From NCBI GenBank assembly GCA_027924585.1, contig BSBM01000636.1, positions 3,736,001 through 3,800,000 of the forward strand: a stretch of 64,000 bases of DNA. The letters are read 5' to 3'. A program made the translations under genes and the position numbers. This DNA comes from Larix kaempferi. Taxonomy: Eukaryota; Streptophyta; Pinopsida; Pinales; Pinaceae. Of the stretch, positions 46,984 to 58,296 are shown in pieces (positions within the stretch are counted from its first letter, which is position 1; each line of letters starts with the position of its first letter). The notes beneath the pieces were generated by a model. It made no database searches, was not told the origin of the DNA, and worked only from the letters and a program-made list of their open reading frames with translations.

Positions 46984-47088
46984 TATAAATAGAAGGTTAG
47001 GAAACAGTGTAAAAAAAAAAACTTTTTGGCAGGGAAATAATTTTCTAAACTTGTACGAGCTATCTTGCACTTGTTTCAAGAAAATAAA
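46984..47088 (+). promoter_or_regulatory. TATA box and polyadenylation signal (3' LTR)
   Basis: TATAAATAG at 46984-46992 and AATAAA at 47083-47088, identical in spacing to the 5' LTR. Confidence 0.6.
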
Positions 47089-47699
47089 ATCTACCTAATA
47101 AGAGCCTGGAGAGGACTTCTTTTGCATGGAAATGGATATTGGATGCATGTTGGATTATTCCTGTGACTTCCATATTCTACTGTGAGATCTTTCTTTACTG
47201 TCTTGAATTATTTCTTTGTATTGAATCATCTTACTTCTCTCTATGCAAATGAATTTTTCTCCCACATGAGTAATGGAATGTGTTATATTTAATTAGAAGC
47301 TACCTTCTGATATCTCTTGCTTTGCTGTGGATCTATCTTTAAGATTTAATGGCTGTCTGTTTATTCTTAGATAACTCCTACAGCACATTACTCATACTTA
47401 CAATTTGCTCCTTGCAGGGATAGTTTAGATTTATTTCAGTTTTAGACACAGATTTGTTTTCCAGTTCTGCATTTAGATTAAGTTAGACTAGGCACTTGCA
47501 CATCATTCTAAAACATAAAATCAAAAGAACAGTGGATCGGGCCATAACCGGTATAATTGGAGCAAAACTCCAAACCCAACGGTTGCCTGAACCGCTAACC
47601 GGACGGATTCCCCATACCAAACGGTGGACAATCTAATTGGGATAGTCTAGCGGGGAGAATCCCTTTCTGATTGATGCTGCGATCTTCGGGGCATCAACA

Positions 47700-47945
47700 C
47701 ATATATGTGGGGATATGGACATCATTTTCATCCTGAGGGTGTCGATGATGGACATGTCACGCTCGACTATGGAGTCAAAGTTGAGTCCAACCACTATAGT
47801 CATGTTAACCACCACGATTGAAACATAATAGAGGGAAAGTTAGGTTACATAAAAGAGATACAAGAGATCGTGCAAATGGACTTCTCATCTTTCCATTGTT
47901 TTATTTTTAGGTGCAAGCGGCAGGACACCTTCGACTATATTTCTA
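47700..47945 (+). pseudogene. CACTA transposase gene, right part with DUF4216
   Basis: Directly after the gypsy element the frame reads YMWGYGHHFHPEGVDDGHVTLDYG, a TGA near 47818, then EGKLGYIKEIQEIVQMDFSSFHCFIFRCKRQDTFDY. This resembles DUF4216, which follows DUF4218 in plant CACTA transposases. It therefore continues the fragment ending at 28310. The similarity stops near 47945, where LTR-like DNA begins. Confidence 0.65.
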
Positions 47946-48493
47946 GGTGGACACATATGTGTTGGAGAAGCCCTCTTGGTGGAGTATTAGCATTTGGAGA
48001 ATTCCTTTCAATGAGAACACCCCTCTTCTACAAACTTTTCTTAGATTTTGTGCACCTTTTTTGGAGGACATTTTTGCATTTGAAGGATATCTTGGTCCAA
48101 CTTGGTTAATATGTGAACATTTTTTTGTGAAGTAATCTTCCTTAGAGATTGAGTATTTGTTTTTAAGTGGTAATTCCTTGGAATATCCCCTCTTTCTTAT
48201 GGATTTGTTAGCTATTTGTGGACATGTTTTATTGGAAAAGTACCCTTTGAAGGGGCATTTGAAGGCCACATGGCATCATATTTTGGCTTGGTTCCCTCAT
48301 TTGGAGGATCCCCCCCCTTGTTTGGGGACATATGAATCCCATGTATTGTACAAGTGGTAATTGGCCACTATTTTAATGTAATTTGTTAAGAGTTGATTGT
48401 TTAGTGGGGTTTGTTATATGTATTTTACCCCACCCTAGGCTAGAACTAGGGGATTTGAGAATATTTTATTGTAAAGGAAGTTTTATCTACTCC

Positions 48494-48501
48494 TATATAA
48501 A
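48494..48501 (+). promoter_or_regulatory. TATA box of an LTR-like sequence
   Basis: TATATAAA preceded by CTCC and followed by GAGAGATACTTCC, a typical plant LTR promoter context. No gene follows. Confidence 0.35.
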
Positions 48502-48809
48502 GAGAGATACTTCCTCATTTATACTTGCGGTTGGATTTTGAGAGCTCTCTCCCTTTTAGAGCCTAATTCACATATCTTTTATGGATCATTTCAAAGTGTA
48601 AAGGATTTCTTCTCTTGGGTTTTCTTGGTTTATCATACTTTAGCTTTGTTGGTTGATTGAAGTATTTGGCATCCATAGGAGGGGTACTCATCAATTTTGC
48701 ATTGCCTAAGGGCGAGCTAGATAGAAAGGTTGAAGGTGTATGCTAAAAGATACTCTTCCTTGGTGAAATTTGTAAGAAGATTCAATTGTTTAGGGTAGGA
48801 ATTTGACAT

Positions 48810-48817
48810 GTGGTTTT
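48810..48817. repeat. 8-bp target duplication of the hAT-like element (left)
   Basis: GTGGTTTT here and at 61668-61675. Eight bases is the hallmark length for hAT elements. Confidence 0.7.
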
Positions 48818-48929
48818 CAGGGATGATTTTAAGAACCCCCCCAAAATTTATATGTATTAAAAATTGGCGAATCTCCCCGATATATAGGAAAATTTGAAGG
48901 CGATTTTATCAATAATATAATATGTATAT

Positions 48930-49165
48930 ATAATTTTTTGGCGAATCTTTCATTTTATTATATGATATTGTAAAACCTTGGCGAATCTTTCAGTAAATTA
49001 TAAGATATTGTAAAATCTTGGCGAATATTTCATTGAATTATAAAATATTGTAAAAATTTGGCGAATATTTCACTGAATTATAAAATATTGTAAAAATTTG
49101 GCGAATCTTTCACTGAATTATAAAATATTGTAAAAATTTGGCGAATCTTTCATTGATCTATAAAA
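48930..49165 (+). repeat. Left subterminal array, six 40-bp units
   Basis: TTGGCGAATNTTTC recurs with GGCGAA at 48940, 48980, 49020, 49060, 49100 and 49140, exactly 40 bases apart. Earlier single copies lie at 48866 and (as GGCGAT) near 48898. Units also share TATAAAATATTGTAAAA. Such arrays are transposase-binding regions in known hAT elements. Confidence 0.9.
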
Positions 49166-49199
49166 CACATTGAATGGCACTCAGCTTGTTAATTATGAG

Positions 49200-49536
49200 T
49201 TCAAGGCTTCTTCAAATGTTGAGTTCAATTGCTCTATTTCAAGTTTTGGTCTCAATACCAAATGGTAGTGGCCTTAATGAAGCCTTCATATCCAAGCAAA
49301 GCCGAGTAGATCTTGGAGACATGTATTCTAAATGTGGGTGTTTGGAGGATGCACATAAAGTGTTTGGCCAAGTGCCAAAGCGAAATACAGCCTCATTGAA
49401 TGCAATGCTTTCAGGATGTGCTCAACATGGACATGGCAGGGAGGAACATTATCAGAGGGGTTCTTCGAATGGAGATTGTCATTCACTAGAGGAATGTTGG
49501 TCTTGTGCCAATAGGTCTCCTACGATCAATGCATAG
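49200..49536 (+). pseudogene. Pentatricopeptide repeat (PPR) protein fragment
   Basis: The frame contains LGDMYSKCGCLEDAHKVFGQVPKRNTASLNAMLSGCAQHGHGREE, a textbook plant PLS-type PPR stretch. It covers little more than one repeat. Upstream residues are only vaguely PPR-like, and the downstream frame leaves the family after HGREE. It sits just inside the left subterminal array, which suggests capture of host DNA by the element. Confidence 0.8.
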
Positions 49537-50955
49537 GAACCTAGTGCATAGACCATTTTTCTATTCGCTTAGCTATGTAGAGCTCATTTATTTTTTTGAA
49601 TAATGATAATATACAATCAACATAAAAGAATCGAAAAAGTGAAGACAATTAACTCATGCAAATAAAAGATAATAAAAACTTATTTTCGCAAACCCTAAAT
49701 CAATGGAAATCAACTAAATCTAATATTGATTCAAGCTACAACAAAGGGTTAAATCAAGCATCAAATGAGAACTAGAAGCATTCAAAGGTCTAACACAATA
49801 ATTAACCAAAATACATGCAAACTCCACAAATCGACAAAATACTTCAAATAAAAGCAATAAACAAACCATAAAAATTTGCACAAAATATTTGAGATAAACA
49901 CCAACATGGTTTCATGTACTTGAATGAGATCATTCTTGCTTAGCGAAAGTGTAGTCAAATTAGTTATTTATCCTTTAATTCTAGGACACTATCTACGTGA
50001 AGAGATAGCTCCTAGGCCTAGCTTTGTCAAATTCTTGTGTCATTTCCTATCACCTAAAAGAAATGACAGGACTGCTGGCCAATGTTGCAATTAATCTTGC
50101 TTTCTGGCATCATTTTCTAAGATGATTTTTTTGATCAAATGAGAGGGACAGTATCCCTAGCATTGAATGCTGATAAAATAACTACATGTATGTATAGTTG
50201 ACGGGGCTTAGAAAACTGTGAATATTATTATCAATATTTTGCGAAGTAACAACCTGAATTTCAGTTCCCAGGTAATATGGTCGATTTCCATGTATCTAGA
50301 CACATTTACTAGCATTTATAATAACATCAACTCTAAACATCACAACAAAATCGATTAAAATATATTAGGAACTATTGCTTATTTAAATAAATTGCAAAGA
50401 CACTATTTATCATTGATGCCAGAAATCGAATTCCAAAATTTCCCTGTAGTTTTAAATGGCAATAATAACCTATTAGAGCAAGAAAAATCTCTGGCATATC
50501 CATAAAGTTTCAGGATTAATTGCAAAAGTTTATAAAGTTGCTAGTTGACTTTTAGCAAAAGACATTGCATCCTTGTCCAAAATAACAACATACAGCAACA
50601 GGTCCTGCCCATGAATATACTCCTCCGCATGAATATAGTCCGGCACAAGGAGATTATACAAAGATATTGGGATACTTTATTCATCTGTTTGAAAAGATCT
50701 TTGACAAAATGAAAAAAAAATAGCTCAATTTCTGAGATCCCAAATTGCATAGTAATTTCTCTCATTAAAGATCTCTTGATGACTATAGAAGATTTGTCAT
50801 AAAAACACATTTTCCTTGGCCCACAAGAACATGATCACAAGGGATGAAAATGTTCGAAAATTTTAATCAATCCACATATACAATGCCTACAAAATTGTAC
50901 CTCCTATTCAAGATACAAAATGAAAAGTATTAGATGTACTACTGCTGACCAGCAA
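49537..50955. other. No recognisable gene
   Basis: AT-rich, intron-like DNA. A 38-bp stretch at about 50066-50104 (GGACTGCTGGCCAATG...) recurs at about 51659-51697. If the TerC-like exons are read, part of this may be their 3' flank. Confidence 0.4.
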
Positions 50956-51369
50956 CTATCTCTTGTCTTCTGGTTTTGTCATGAAGCTTAACAGAACTCC
51001 TATACCAAGTATCGTGGCTACAAATCCCAAGGAAATCTCCATCAATGTATGATAACCTAAGCAAATCAGAGACAACAAAATTATCCAAAAATAGTTAGTG
51101 ATACTTCTGAAAAGAGCATAACATAAAAACACATTATTCTGATGCACTGAATTCTCCACTAGGTTCATATTAAGGTTATATGAAAACTATGTCCACACTT
51201 AAAAGTTTACATCAATAGCAAATTTAATATGCAGGGATGCAAAACCACTAGAAGTTGCATATCAAAAAATGGATGATTCTCCAAGTTAGCTGCCAATGAT
51301 GTGACACTCACCAAAGTAATCTGCAACCATTTTGCAGCCAATGAAGCCTAAAACCGCACCAACAGCAGG
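50956..51369 (-). pseudogene. TerC-like membrane protein, last two exons
   Basis: Minus strand. Exon 51369-51312 reads PAVGAVLGFIGCKMVADYFG and is bounded by CATGCAG and GTGAGT. Exon 51056-50956 reads YHTLMEISLGFVATILGIGVLL then SFMTKPEDKR and a stop. The join keeps phase (TTTG|GT). TerC-family proteins are multi-pass membrane proteins, and the plant homologue acts in thylakoid membrane biogenesis. The two exons cover the last two transmembrane segments. I found no earlier TerC exons to the right, so this looks like a captured 3' fragment with intact splice sites. It could be the end of a distant gene. Confidence 0.6.
51057..51311 (-). other. Intron between the two TerC-like exons
   Basis: Minus-strand GTGAGTGTC donor at 51311 and TTTGCTTAG acceptor at 51057, 255 nt. 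Confidence 0.6.
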
Positions 51370-52086
51370 CTGCATGGATTTGAGAATGGGAGACAAGACA
51401 TTATGATACAAAACCAAAAGAGATTATTCTGATTTCAGATTTCAGTTTTTTTATGACTGCACCCACAAGCAAAAGAAAGTAGATTGATTTGAAAAGAACT
51501 TTTGAAAGTTCTAAAAACAAAGCATATCACGATGACCAAACAATGAATAGCAGCTATGTTACCTCAATGGAAAAATGACTTCCTAGAAATGGTACAGGTT
51601 TCAAAAAAACAATATCAAAATTTCAGGCCAGCAACAATATCAAAATCTTAAGAATAACAGGACTGCTCGCCAATGTTGCAATTAATCTTGCTTTGAATAA
51701 ATCAAAATCTTAGAAAATCTCCACTTGGGTCAAGGACGAAGACTTACTCAATAATTGAAATTGGAGAATCTATTGTCTGTGTGCCACCAACTCTCTTTAA
51801 TATTTGAAAAGAAAGGATTTAGCTCAAAAAGGCATGACAAACCAATTTGCAGTGAAGGTAAGGAATTGTAAAGAACACTTTGTGCACTGCCCTGTCTTGT
51901 TGTTTCATCTGCTTCATTCTAATCTCAAAGACTTCTCTGCAGTGACAAAGCCAAAGGTTGAGGATCTCAAAGTAGCATATGGGAGAAGATATGAGCCTTT
52001 GGTGGAACAATATAAAGCAGCCCCTCATCTTAGATGAATTTACTGTCATGGGAAGAAGAACTCACAGCACTGCTGAGGCCAGGGGG
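51370..52086. other. Mostly noncoding, one unassigned open frame
   Basis: A 77-codon plus-strand frame at 51804-52037 contains KPKVEDLKVAYGRRYEPLVEQYKAAP, which looks exon-like but matches no family I can name. The remainder is AT-rich. Confidence 0.35.
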
Positions 52087-52443
52087 CTAACAATGGAGAA
52101 GATCAATCTTCTTCCGACACAATGAAGAAAAACTGAAACTCTCTAAAATAGAAAACTTTGAGACAAAGAAAAATGTCTGCATAGTGGCCTCATAAATGCC
52201 ATAAAATTTCCAGCATTTTCTAACTGAATTGGGAGAAATACTTTCCTTGATCCATAATGGCATCACTGCCCAGCTAGACAAATACAACTTAATGATACAA
52301 TAATGATATGTGAAATGTCTTAATGACTCAAATTGTAGTTGCATTTTGTACCATACTTTATTAAAATTTGCTGCCATGCAATCCATAAAAAGATGTGAAT
52401 ATATTTCTGCTTCTTCCTTACAAAGAACACTTCTTGAAGGCAT
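52087..52443 (-). pseudogene. Possible LINE zf-RVT fragment
   Basis: The minus-strand frame RSVLCKEEAEIYSHLFMDCMAANFNKVWYK fits the Cys-rich zf-RVT pattern (C...E...HLF..C......VW) found after RT in plant LINEs. The rest (WAVMPLW...CWKFYGIYEATM) is a weak match. No RT lies next to it. Confidence 0.35.
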
Positions 52444-53973
52444 GACTTTTGGTATAGAATTTCAATTTACACTCAGAATTTCAGGGGGCTGGACTGCGAT
52501 AATAAGTTGTGATGAATTTCTCCAACCATGTATTTTCCTATCTTCATTTGTTTCCTCCAAATCAAAACATCCTCTCTATCTTCATCTTCCAGCTACCATG
52601 TCTTGATTATATTGAATATCTTCCTAGTCATCTTTCTCTTTCTATTTCCATTTCTTTATTGCTTGTTCCTACAAACAAAAGACCACAACTAATGTGGGTA
52701 AGTTTAGTGAAGTTATAAAACTGTATTTCAAGTGGACAAGGTGTTGTAGGACTTTGACCTCAGTACATTGAAATTTTCCAAAGTTGGTCAGGAAGAGGTG
52801 CTATTTCGTTTTGATTAAAGCGAGGAAAACAGAGTTAATTAATTGGAAAAGGACCTTGTCTTGGACAATCCAAACCTGATATCTATTAGTGTAATAGAAA
52901 TAAATGATGATGCCAATACTTTTTGATGCAGTGTTTGATGTGTTCTGAATTTTGAAAGATGATGTTCATTGATCGTCTTTGCTCTACTGTAGGAAAATCT
53001 AATTCAATATGGGTATGTGCTTCTTGTGTTAAGATTATTGGATTGCTTGACCCAACCAATTGACCATGATAGCTCACTGTTAGCTATGCATTTGGCCATT
53101 GAGGTTGGCAATCCTTGTTTTTGTCTTGGGTTCAACAACCAGGGAGCTTTTGCAACTATAAACCATTTGTGGCTATAGGTAAGACCACTATTTTATTTAC
53201 AATATTTGACTGTCATAAAACTCATATAACTATTTCCCCTACCTGCTATAACTACCAAAAATCTATGGAGTGCCAACAAGTTAAAGGAAAGTACTTGATT
53301 GCATGAATTTTGGAATCTACTGGAACTCTATCAGCCATAATACTCATAAGTTCTCTAGATATGTAGGCATAGGCATAAATGTGCAAATCCCACAAATTTT
53401 GTGTAAACCCAGACGAGACATCTACAATGGACCAAAAGTCCCATAGGTTGCTCAATAAAATAAAAATGAAGGGGCAAGAGAGAGGAAAGAAGTGGATCCT
53501 AGATGAGGGGCACACAACATATATAAATGAAAAGATGCCTTCAAACCTTCCTCTTAACTCATGTCAAAGTAAAAATCTAGGTTACATTTGTATCATGAAG
53601 TATTTGGAAGGCTTTGGGAGCTATCGAGCATTGAATTACTTGGAAAGGAATTTCCTTATGAACTGGTTTGTCTTTTATTGATCATTCCATCTGGGATCTT
53701 GGATGTTTAGAGTCATGATCGGAAGCCTTAGCCGAAGTTGAAGATAGATTTTTCAACTCAATACTATTGATAGGATCATTGTTAACATGGTCAAAGAACC
53801 TCATTACAAAGGATTTGTTTCTTAAGTTAGACTCACCTTCCCCAAATGGTGGAGAGACTAGAGGTGGAATCATATGAAGTGGTTCAAAAAATGGACAAAG
53901 CTTGTAAGTTTCTTTCTAAGAAAACCACATGGTTGTTTCAACTTCAATCCATGTTGGAATCATACATTGAGCA
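52444..53973. other. No recognisable gene
   Basis: AT-rich DNA with short unsupported frames on both strands. Confidence 0.4.
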
Positions 53974-53999
53974 GAAAAAAAAAAAAAAAAAAAAAAAAA
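53974..53999 (+). repeat. Poly(A) run
   Basis: About 25 consecutive A bases after GAGCAG. It could be the tail of an old retrotransposed sequence, but no source is recognisable upstream. Confidence 0.7.
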
Positions 54000-56825
54000 C
54001 ATCTTTTGCTTGGTCCTTAATTTTGTGCAACCTTCTATTCAGGCTATGTGTAAAGTACTTTGGCATTACCTAATCTAAATGCCATTTTTTTCATAAAGAT
54101 CCCTTAGTCCATCCTTGAGCATAGATAAGACAAACACCATTCCAAATATCCTGTAATTGTGACATCAGGCCTTGAGGGAGGACAGTCAAGATTTTGTGTT
54201 GGGCAAGTTGTTAGCTATATTTCTGAACCATTGCAACTAGCTACATTGTGAAGAAGCAAACAAATACTAGGACTATCCTGGCACTCTGAAGGAGCACTTC
54301 AGTATATAATAAAAGGAGCATAGTGATATTATAAAGGAGCATAACATTGTATAATAATTGGGGTACACTGAGTTTTTGGGACAAACTTATGAGGAAAATA
54401 TATGACCTAGATTGAGTGTTCATGGGGAAAATACACACACAGTCATGTACTAAGCTATTAGCAGAATGAAACCAACCCAGAGTATTACTAGGATAGTTGT
54501 AAATCAAAACCAAGCTGATTGGGTTGTACTGTTCATCTTCATAATCAAACTGATCTCACTTGGAGTATATATTGTGGTGCAAAAAGCACCATGAGGGTCC
54601 TGACTAAGGTCACAGAGTAAACATATGGATATTACACATCAACTGTTTATGTGAGCCAATATGATAGTAATAACTAATAAGTACCTAACAAGTTTTCTAA
54701 AGAATGAAAAGGTGCAATTAATTGACAGTCGTGTAAATTGATAGTTCAGTCTTCAGGTGTACAAGTTGTTCATGTTGTAGATAATAGTAAAAATAAAGAA
54801 ATCAACAGTGAAGGTTAGATATAAAAGACAAGCACTCGAATTTGTAAATTGATAAATGAACTAAACATTGTAGCCAAATGTGTGTGTGTGATACAATTCT
54901 TTTTTGTGTGTGCATGAACTGCTTGGACTTCAGAATGTATTAGAAATGTACATGCTTTTTAGAATCATTACGTAACAAAGTTGCACAAATCATAATTGTG
55001 GTCTTTCATGATGTATATCTATGATACTCTGCATGACCCTATTTGTGTATATAACAGACGCTAAGTAGACTAGCCAGTTTAGACCCAATATTCCAATGTT
55101 GTTCTCCTCCCAGCAATGCATAATTCTGAATAGACATTGAAACTAACTATGTTTCCTAACATATAGCAACTGGTGACCATTAGTTGTCCATTTTCTTCTA
55201 CAGGCAGTCGTTGATTGGATTATAGTCATAATTGTTAACTTGAATTTGATTCTATATGCACATTATGTTGGCACAAAATGACTGAGACTAACTTGTAGGG
55301 GATACAGGTAAGCTCTATTTGCTTATTGATGATGTCAAACTCTTTGATGAAATGCAATGGAAAGTACTAACATTGGGACACTAGGCAATGGATGAGAGGA
55401 TTGTAGCAATCTTTTATTTCTGACAATGGTTTATATTGATTATTAGAGGGCTTTCTGCATGTTACTGGAAGCTTTGTGGAGCACATGTGATGCTATAATG
55501 ATGTTGCAGGCCAAGTGCAAGAATCTGGTAAGCAGCCTCTAACCTTGGAGGCATGAAGGGATTGCATTAATTGCATGGTATGCACTACACATGCACTTCA
55601 AGATAACTTGCTAAGTGACATGCATATATTTTCGTGATGGTATGGACTTATGTACAATTTACATTGCCACCATGATGCCCAATCCTGTGTTCTAGATCAA
55701 AGTTAAGGGTCTTCGATACCACCATGAAGGGGAAAGTACTTCATGTTTTCTTCATGCAACAAACGAGTTGCAATTTCTAGCAGTAAATTAGGTATCTGAG
55801 TTGGAGCTTCTCCTTGTCACAGATAGGTATAGGACACAAGTAAGCATTTGAAGAAGTTTGTATCATACAAGATCCCTGAAATGTTCCATCCTGAAAACAA
55901 GCAGAAGATGGGTGCAGGGTGCAGCGAACTGTTAATGGAAGACCTATCCAGCACCTCATTTTTGCATGATTGGACTTGCAGCAACCATTTATTTTGGTTA
56001 TTTAAGGGGGAAATCAAGGAAAGATATTGAAAACGAGAAATAAATCACTTTGAATCTCTTACTGGCGCCCCTACACACCAACTTGACTTGTAGACCAAGC
56101 ATTGAGCAAATGAGGAGCGAAGTCAAACCAGTTAGGATGGGATAAACTAGCCAGTGATATGGAAGAAGCCTACTTTTGGGCCTCTTGTTAAAGTAATCCC
56201 TTTGAAGATTTTCTTTTTCAATACCTATTGGATCAACTATTATCCAATATTAGTTGCTTTAGTGTGCAAAAAGACCAATTGAACCTGCAATTTGGCCAAT
56301 TTATGGTTGGCAAGGTTGTGACAGTTGTAATTTGAATTTACTTGAAGTGGTTGTTTGTGAGTCCTTATTTTGACCTAGAGCACTTCCAGGGTACGAATGC
56401 CTCTATGATGGAATCAAGTGTCTTGAATGTTGACAATAAAGGTTTATTGTTAAACATCTTTAACTGAGCAGTAGCACCAATCTTTCTCCCTCCGATGGTT
56501 CAACCCTAAAGTATTAAAGAACTGGATGGAAGCATTTGTTCTGTATCTAACCCTTAAAAAGATAAAAGCTGATGTTTATGGTTTCTTGTTTGGAAACACA
56601 TCTTAGTTTTACTTTGTACACCTTTAGCTGTTTTCTTTGACTAACATATGTGACAATATTTCTATATTAGTTTAGTATGTTTTTGCTGGAATATACCTCG
56701 TGAATTCCTTTCCTAACCAATGTGGATCCTATGGTAACATGCATATGGCTAATTTATGTTCATCTTCTCTGTGACTATATCACAGCACTTGATGCAGCAT
56801 CAAAAGGGAACCGCTTCATTAACGC
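54000..56825. other. No recognisable gene
   Basis: AT-rich noncoding DNA inside the hAT-like element. I see no transposase domains and no convincing exons. Confidence 0.45.
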
Positions 56826-56829
56826 ATGT

Positions 56830-56864
56830 ATGAGCTCTCTCTCTCTCTCTCTATTTTTCTCATT

Positions 56865-56919
<55 letters not shown>

Positions 56920-56944
56920 TTTTCTCATTTCTCTCTCCCTCTCA
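56830..56944 (+). repeat. (CT)n microsatellite in a duplicated context
   Basis: CT runs flank two copies of CTATTTTTCTCATTTCTCTCTCC. Expansion of the dinucleotide separates the copies. Confidence 0.9.
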
Positions 56945-57071
56945 TAGACACAGAAACACATGTGTTCACACACTCCTACACATGCATGTTGACTTGTGGT
57001 CTAACTTATCAGTTCATGCACACACAACCTTGTGGTAAAAGAGAGGAAGATGGTTGTATCCAAAATGAAAC

Positions 57072-57293
57072 ATGCTTGTATGTGGTGGATTGAGAGGCTA
57101 GAAATTTTATATGGCAAGAATACAACCTGTGTATTTCTCTAGTGCTTATATCCTTGTGTAGTCTGTCGACGATTGTCTCTATATGCTTGTGTGTGGTGGA
57201 TTGAGAGGCTAGAAATTTTCCATGGCAAGAATACAACATGTGTATTTCTCTAGTGCTTATAGCCTTGTGTGGCTTGTCGATGATTGTCTCTAT
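57072..57293 (+). repeat. 111-bp tandem duplication
   Basis: ATGCTTGT.TGTGGTGGATTGAG starts at 57072 and 57183, and the units match closely throughout. Confidence 0.9.
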
Positions 57294-58296
57294 TGAAAAT
57301 TAATGTTATAGGCATTTGATTTCCTGCATAGTATCAGACTAGTATTTTAGGGGATCTAAAACTCTTGTCATCTTGTCAATTTTGTATGTTTATTTAAAAA
57401 AATGTGGGTGCCAAGTAAACTTAAGAAATTCATGTTAGACTTTTACCAAGAGCGTTTCTTGGATTTAATGATTTACTATATCAACTTAACCTTATTTCTT
57501 TGTAAACAATTCTTTGTATTCTTTGCTTAACAAGTATGGCTTAAATACACTCAGTTCTTTGAGGGGAAAATACTTTTTTGAAGCATTAAAATAATTATTC
57601 CCAAATATTATTTACCTAAGGCCAATGTACACTTACAAAATAATCTTGGGTCCCTTCTAGGGTCCCCTAACTAAGAAAGACAGAATTCATAAGTACATAA
57701 CATCTAAAATGGAAGAATGAAACAGAAGTCAATCTTCATTGGTCATGTTCAAATCTGCCCGATAACATATAATCCAGAATAAATGGTTTTAACTTTTAAG
57801 GTGGCTGAACCTACATGGACAGACCTTTTTGACAAATATTTTGTGTCACTGTTATGAAATGCTTGATTATTTTCCTGTGAATCATAGGACTCATGAATCT
57901 ATGAAGAAGCCTCTTCCACAGTCCATGAGATATTGGTTGCTTTCTTTCTGTACATTTTTGTAGGTACTGAACATCCAAGCTTGATTGAAGACCAGACAAT
58001 AAACATGGAAATGTGGTTGAGCACAGGTCTAATGTTATAGCTCAGTTGTCTACCCCCAAAATACAAGCACAACGAAATATATAATAACTATGGTAGTTAG
58101 CCTGCAAATGCATGCCTACTCAGTCAACTATGGGAATGTGATGACCAGCCCATGCATTTTCTACACAGTCAATGGTCATCCCACCATTAGGGGAAACTAA
58201 ATAATCAGCTCAAACCATGCACTAGAAACATTCCTCCATATGTTAGCATCACGTGGTCATCAGTCATTCCATACAATGAGATAGCTAGCATGTGAT
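57294..58296. other. No recognisable gene
   Basis: AT-rich noncoding DNA. The open frames are short and unsupported. Confidence 0.4.

Larger units (their letters stand above)
28311..47699 (+). mobile_element. Ty3/gypsy (Tat-like) retrotransposon with 6.1-kb gene-bearing LTRs
   Basis: Direct LTRs at 28311-34399 and 41566-47699, about 95% identical where I compared them, start TGTTGTTGTAGC and end ATCAACA. The flanks CATCT (28306-28310) and CATAT (47700-47704) are a 5-bp target duplication with one mismatch. The 7.2-kb interior codes gag, protease, an archaeal-type RNaseH, RT, a degenerate RNaseH and integrase. Each LTR carries its own spliced open frame and a palindrome array. The Tat-like assignment rests on the second RNaseH and the gag type. 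Both internal and LTR genes are now broken. Confidence 0.92.
41566..47699 (+). repeat. 3' LTR, 6134 bp
   Basis: Same order of parts as the 5' LTR, including all promoter, splice and polyadenylation motifs. It carries one palindrome unit (32 bp near 41750) that the 5' LTR lacks. It ends ATCAACA at 47699 and is followed by CATAT. Confidence 0.92.
47946..48817 (+). other. LTR-like sequence with TATA box
   Basis: AT-rich noncoding DNA with recurring TTTGGAGGA-type words. TATATAAA at 48494-48501 is followed by AGAGAG and a T-rich leader, as in many plant LTRs. No paired LTR was found. The hAT-like element inserted at its right edge. Confidence 0.4.
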
